A stretch of DNA of 64,000 bases from Myrica gale (Eukaryota; Streptophyta; Magnoliopsida; Fagales; Myricaceae). The position numbers and the translations under genes are program-made. Below are positions 59,275-64,000 of the stretch, one piece after another. Below the pieces are notes generated by a model. The model was given only the letters and a program-made list of their open reading frames with translations, was not told where the DNA came from and searched no databases. The stretch covers positions 14,389,001 to 14,453,000 of the forward strand of contig OZ005610.1 in NCBI GenBank assembly GCA_963930655.1. Direction: 5' to 3'. Numbering within the stretch: position 1 is the first letter of the stretch; each line of letters starts with the position of its first letter.

Positions 59275-61532
59275 TCAGCAGCTCAATGCTTCATACTTCA
59301 TTGGGATTTGCCGGTTGAAACCAACCTGCGAAAGCAAACTCCCAACCACAGCAAGGTCCCTGCAGAACACCCCTTGGAAAACCGCCGCATTCGAGGGAGA
59401 AGACGATGTCATCGTTTTAGTAGAACCCGTAGCCTCTGCCGATGAATTCTTCGGAGAAGAGGAATTAAAATCCGAGTCCAATTTGGATTCTTGGGTTTGC
59501 TGGATTGGCGTTGCCACTACTACTTGCGCTGCTTGTAGTGCAGCTGCAGCCTTCGCTCTCTGCCTCTCGGCCGCTTCCTCCTCCATGATGATAACCATTA
59601 CGCTGGAGTAACCCTTTTGGAGCAATCGGTACAGCAACAATGCTGACATCTTCGCTCGGTCTTTCACCGAATCAAGATCACGATCATCCGCAAGTTCGCA
59701 CCTGTCGATGAAGTTGAAAGCTTTATCAGGCTTGTGCTTCAAGCACAGTAACAAGTGTCCTCTCTCTAACTCAGACCTCGAACACCCACGTCTCAACCCA
59801 ATCAAAGCGTAGTAATCCACGTTCCCACTCTCCCCCGCAGCAACTCTCTGCTTCAATTGTTGAATCTTTGACGTGAGTGCACAGAGCTTCCCAGGAATCT
59901 CCCTGTACCTCACGTTGTGTTGCTTCCAAGCTGGCCCCGGAAGCTTCCTATCTCGTAGAATCGAGTTGTACAAAAGTTTCAGATGCTCGAGATCGTGCAG
60001 ACAATCCGGCAAGCACCGAATCGTTTCCAAAAGAGACGCCCTTGTATCGAGTGCTTGAATACAGGCCGGGTCTAAGGCCAAAGTCCTGTTGCAATCAGCG
60101 ATTGACTCGGCTATTCGACCAGCAGACCGATAGGCCGTGGCCCGGTGCATGTAGCACTCGGCCAAGAACCCCTGCGGGGCGCCACGGCGGCCGTCGACTA
60201 TCTTGGTGAAATGGCGGATGGCCTCCGAATACAGGCCGGCGTCGAGGGCAGCGATCGCGGCAGTCTTGCGGCGGATAAGTAGCTTTATGTGGCTAAGGAG
60301 TTGGTTTACAGTTTCGGAATCGGTGGGGTCACGCGGTGGAGTGCTTGGCGGGGTTGTGGTGGAGATGGTGACCATGGAGGAGATGGAGAAGCTGTCGTCA
60401 GACCAGCATATGCTCTCGCGGCGGAATGCCGCTGTGGCGAGGCGTTTGCCTGTCTGGAGGAGAGCCATAGCGTCCTCCAATAGCCCCAAGTGACTGCAAG
60501 CTTGCCCAAGAACCAAGTACCTGCAACAATTACGAAGAGACAGAAACCGAGTTAACGTGATGAACAACTTTTTACTCAGCCACTGTGGCTGTGAAATCTT
60601 CAAGGTTTGGACCATTCACACGAAAAAAGAAAATCTTGGGACTCTGAAAAACTAAATTAAATCAGAAATAGATAAAAATGAATTCAGAGGATCGACTTTA
60701 TCGGTAGTAATAATTATAAAGCCAATTATGGGCGAAAAGCAACAAATCCCATAATGGCTGCCTGTGCATTTACTTACTCAAACCAATAGAACAGGCCTTG
60801 ATATTAAAAGTAAGTCATCAAATGAAGAACCAAAGTACAGTAATTCAAGGCCAATGGACACAGACTAATAAATTTAGGAGGCCAGAAAAAATAAGACACC
60901 AGAAAATTTACCTCCACTGTCCGTCCTTCCCGCAATTTTTACAGAGCCCTGCCATGACTTTCTTCTTCAAGTCAGACACAGAAAAGCATTTGAAACTAGG
61001 ATCCCGACCTTCCGACTCAGAGGACGAGTTCCCGGACCCGAGAAGCTTGACTCTCTCCCTCGAGAGTTGCTGGGAGGAGTTCTCCGATGAAAGAGAACCC
61101 GAGTCCTCGTTTGCCATTTTAAGGCTTGGAATGTAATCTTGGAGCATGTCAGCCACGTCCTTGAAACGCCTTAGATACAGCAGGGCCCTGGCTTTGAGCT
61201 CAAGGGCTTGCTCGAGGCGCGGTGAGAGGGCTAGAGCCGCGTCGAGAAGGCTTAGTGCTGAAGCAACCTCGCTTTGTTCTTGGCTCGCTATTAGATTGCG
61301 AGAATCTTTAATGTATTTATCCACCATCTGATATTTATAGAATCGCTCAATGAAGCAAAAGTTTCCATATACAACGACGCTTGCAACAATTGAAATGGCA
61401 CAAACAAGAATTTTGAAAGAGACCAGAAAATGTGTATAAATCAGATATGAAGGACCAACGGTTTACCTTTCTGTTGCTAAGCCACCAGTGCTTCTTTTCA
61501 CAGGCAGATAGGCGTGGAGAAGCCGCAACCAT
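59275..61532 (-). CDS. TPR protein with degenerate J-like C-terminus
   Basis: Three exons on the minus strand: 61532-61467, 61327-60912, 60520-59275 (1728 nt, 575 aa), both introns GT-AG. It starts MVAASPRLSACEKKHWWLSN, then MVDKYIKDSRNLIASQEQ. TPR-like helices follow (ALSLLDAALALSPRLEQALE; YRSAGRIAESIADCNRTLAL), with a cysteine pair near CKNCGKDGQWRYLVLGQAC. From about residue 395 comes DYYALIGLRRGCSRSELERG then CLKHKPDKAFNF, a J-domain-like helix in which HPD has become HKPD, so Hsp70 stimulation is doubtful. The tail is Ser-rich. It resembles Arabidopsis At2g47440/At3g62570. Function is unproven; a co-chaperone-related scaffold is a guess. Confidence 0.92.
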
Positions 61533-64000
61533 TGTTGTTTTTGTTAGCTGTTATTGTTCTTGCTCTTGCAGAAGAATAATCAACCAACCCTCTCCCTCAG
61601 TCCCTCCCCCTCTCTCAAAGGAAATGCATTTCTTTCTCCGTGCTCTAATAAGGGAAGACGAGGAGGGAGAGAGCTTATAAGGGAAGACGAGGGAGAGACG
61701 AATGTGGGATTTATTTATGTGTGCAAGATTTTCCGAGTGTAAATAAGGGAAGGTGGTGGGGGAAAAACAAAGCCCTAAAAGAGATTGCCAGCTTTGGCCC
61801 TCATACAAAGCTTTGATCCTTCTACTTCATAGCTGGCACCACACCATAGATTCTCTCTCTCTCTCTCTCTCTGGCTGCCCCACGACATATTTTGATTTCA
61901 GTCGCTTAGACTTTTCAAACTTGGGATGTTTTGACATCCAATAATTCCACCCTCCGAATATTTTTATTTTAATAAAATAATTCACTAAAATTCTCTAACA
62001 CCCTATATTTTTACAATCAAACGTCAACACTAACGTAAACGAGTGCGATATGAGACGGTGCAGCCGGTGGGTGCGTGATTGTTACCGGGTATAGGCAGTG
62101 ACTCATCACGGGTCCTCGGGTTCAACTACCGGATAGAAAAGATAAGACATCAGCAGCAAATTGCCCGTAAAGTTAAGTAAAGGCCGTGTGAGAGAACCCC
62201 TTCCTCCATGATTATTTATTTCCTGTGAATGTGCAATTACCGAATTACCCTCTAGCCCTTTGATTAGTAAGATTATGCCAAATTATTTTTAGTTACCGCA
62301 AGTTTGATGTAAGCACCTGAAACATATTCGACAGCAGTCGATCCTACCGATATACATTTCTACCATATTAAAGGAAGATAAGTTGAGTTTCTTCTGAAAG
62401 TAGAACATTATGCTCTAATCAGCTGTGCATTCTTATCATTGTTGGTTGTTGAAAGGGATTTTCCTATTTTGCAGTTAACTTTTCTCATTCATCACACTGA
62501 TAACATTAATTTGATTTTAGGTGGAGGAATTAGTCGTCCATTATGCCATCATGGTATCTACAACCAACCTTTCCAAGTCAACCGGTTACCATTTCTCAAG
62601 ATAAAAACTCTCTAAAATAGTTGTCAAGAGGGTAAGGAAGGATGCAGCATTTCCTCAATCTTCATTCTATATGGAGTTGGCCAAAATTTGCCGTCTTATC
62701 TTTTGTAGGCCTCCTTTTATATTAGTGATATTACCAAAGATAACGAAGTGGTACAAGGCAAAGAAGAAAATTGATGAGGATATGGGGGAGACAACGAAGA
62801 AAGAGCTAAGGAGGGAATGGTAAAATCATTTTATAGAGTGGGAGAAAGAGACTCTTCTCTCGTAAGCCACAAGAATCATGCTTTTCCTTTTTGTGGGGGG
62901 AGTTTTGCTTTGCTTTCCTTTTGATTTCACCCACATTGATTAATGAATGCACATGAATACGGAGGGGGCTGGCCAGATGGGTTTGTCTTAAAGGCTCTCT
63001 AACTTCCCTTTCCCCTTTAGGCCCACCAACACCACAAAGCGCCTACCTTCCCTTCATTTCTCTTGCCACGTCAACATGTGCAACCTAGCCTGTCTCCACG
63101 GTGTCATTTTTGGAAGTTGGGTGCCTCTCATTACAAGGACTTGTCCAATTTCCAGATCAGCCACTATCTTCGTACAATTTACCTCTTTTAGTGCGGAAGA
63201 AACCCTTCTCCTAACGCAGTATTGCCTAACTCGAGTGTCTTTAAACCAATTCCTAATAATGGTTCTTCTCTATCTGCTCAATTGTCAACCGCATGTATTC
63301 TCATATTATTGGTCGATATTCGAATTTCTTATGCTACTGATAAATAAATAGATATAGTCGTTATCACGTTGTTGGTCGAGGTTCAAATTCAACGAATTAC
63401 TAATAGTGCTTAGAGTACGAGACAAGTAAGTATTAGAATTTCTTTTGTTACTAGAAAAACATACTTACGAGAAGATCTTTTATTTGTTGTTTATTTATAC
63501 ATAAAAAAATGATGCTGAAAAATCATCATGTTCAATTAATTAGGGTTTCGTCACTCTTTAAAACGTCTACATTTTTCAACAAACAATAACGCATGCTGAA
63601 GGAAAGTTCGACTTCCAAAGAGCGTGATAGCAAAAGTTTTTCTAGACTAATTCAAGGTTATCCGAAGATAATTCTATTTGTATCAGAATATTATAGTTAA
63701 ATGATTAAAAGTTTATCATTTTTTTATCGGTATTACTTCAACTATTTTAAACAAAACGACTAAGACTTCATTTTATTTATATTTTTCTTTACAGATGGTA
63801 GACAATGGGATTTTTTTTTCACAGGACATTACTTACGTGATTGAATATATCATTTTCTATCTATTCCAATTATTTAGATACATGATAATCTGACCCAAAG
63901 GAGAAGAACCAATCAATGTTTACCTGGCCACTATTATTTTCTTCGGCCTCCGCCCACCTCAATTCTTTGAGTAGCTCCATCATTGAAGAATGAATATAAT
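61533..64000. other. Upstream region of TPR gene and right edge
   Basis: 61533-61900 is probable promoter and leader of the TPR gene, with a CT tract at about 61852-61872. Beyond that I see AT-rich DNA and no recognisable gene. A gene to the right would lie outside the window. Confidence 0.5.

Overview
This window is nuclear DNA of a flowering plant, most likely a eudicot. It is AT-rich, carries spliced genes with GT-AG introns, contains plant-only families (LBD, PLIP-type plastid lipase), and has intergenic DNA full of transposons. I cannot name the species. I rebuilt seven host genes by splicing open frames at GT/GC donors and AG acceptors. In every case the summed exons are an exact multiple of three.

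Layout of host genes: an ERdj3B-type ER-lumenal DnaJ co-chaperone (+, 2822-6606, ten exons); a short LOB-domain gene of the LBD23/24 kind (+, 7616-8296); TAF13, a TFIID subunit (-, 8985-10769), whose first intron appears to be GC-AG; a PLIP-type plastid class-3 lipase (+, 23809-27258); a DUF4149/TMEM205-like membrane protein (-, 35576-37416); a BRCT-PHD protein like Arabidopsis At4g02110 (+, 45683-52261); and a TPR protein with a degenerate J-like C-terminus (-, 59275-61532). From memory, the ERdj3B, PLIP3, DUF4149 and TPR relatives are neighbours on Arabidopsis chromosome 3 (At3g62600, 62590, 62580, 62570). If so, this is an old collinear block with LBD, TAF13 and BRCT genes interleaved and much transposon DNA added.

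Repeat DNA: 12.0-13.8 kb is a hAT remnant with a transposase relic and a 310-bp tandem duplication. 16147-20069 is a 3.9-kb MULE-like element with a perfect 9-bp target duplication, holding an LTR fragment and a CACTA remnant. 20549-21043 is a small MULE-like element carrying a piece of a receptor-kinase gene (Pack-MULE-like). 28600-32921 is a TG...CA element with a 5-bp duplication that looks like a very long solo LTR; it contains a 0.8-kb minisatellite. 33680-34528 is a MULE-type inverted-repeat element with a 9-bp duplication. 39.4-44.6 kb is an L1-type LINE interrupted by a SINE and by a 2.7-kb hAT element. That hAT holds another SINE and an intact-looking exon of a kinesin-4-like gene. 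Small Tourist-like MITEs with GTGTTTG termini recur throughout.

No new host system stands out. The most notable signals are gene-fragment capture by two DNA transposons, the GC-AG intron in TAF13, and a nest of datable insertions with clear target-site duplications.
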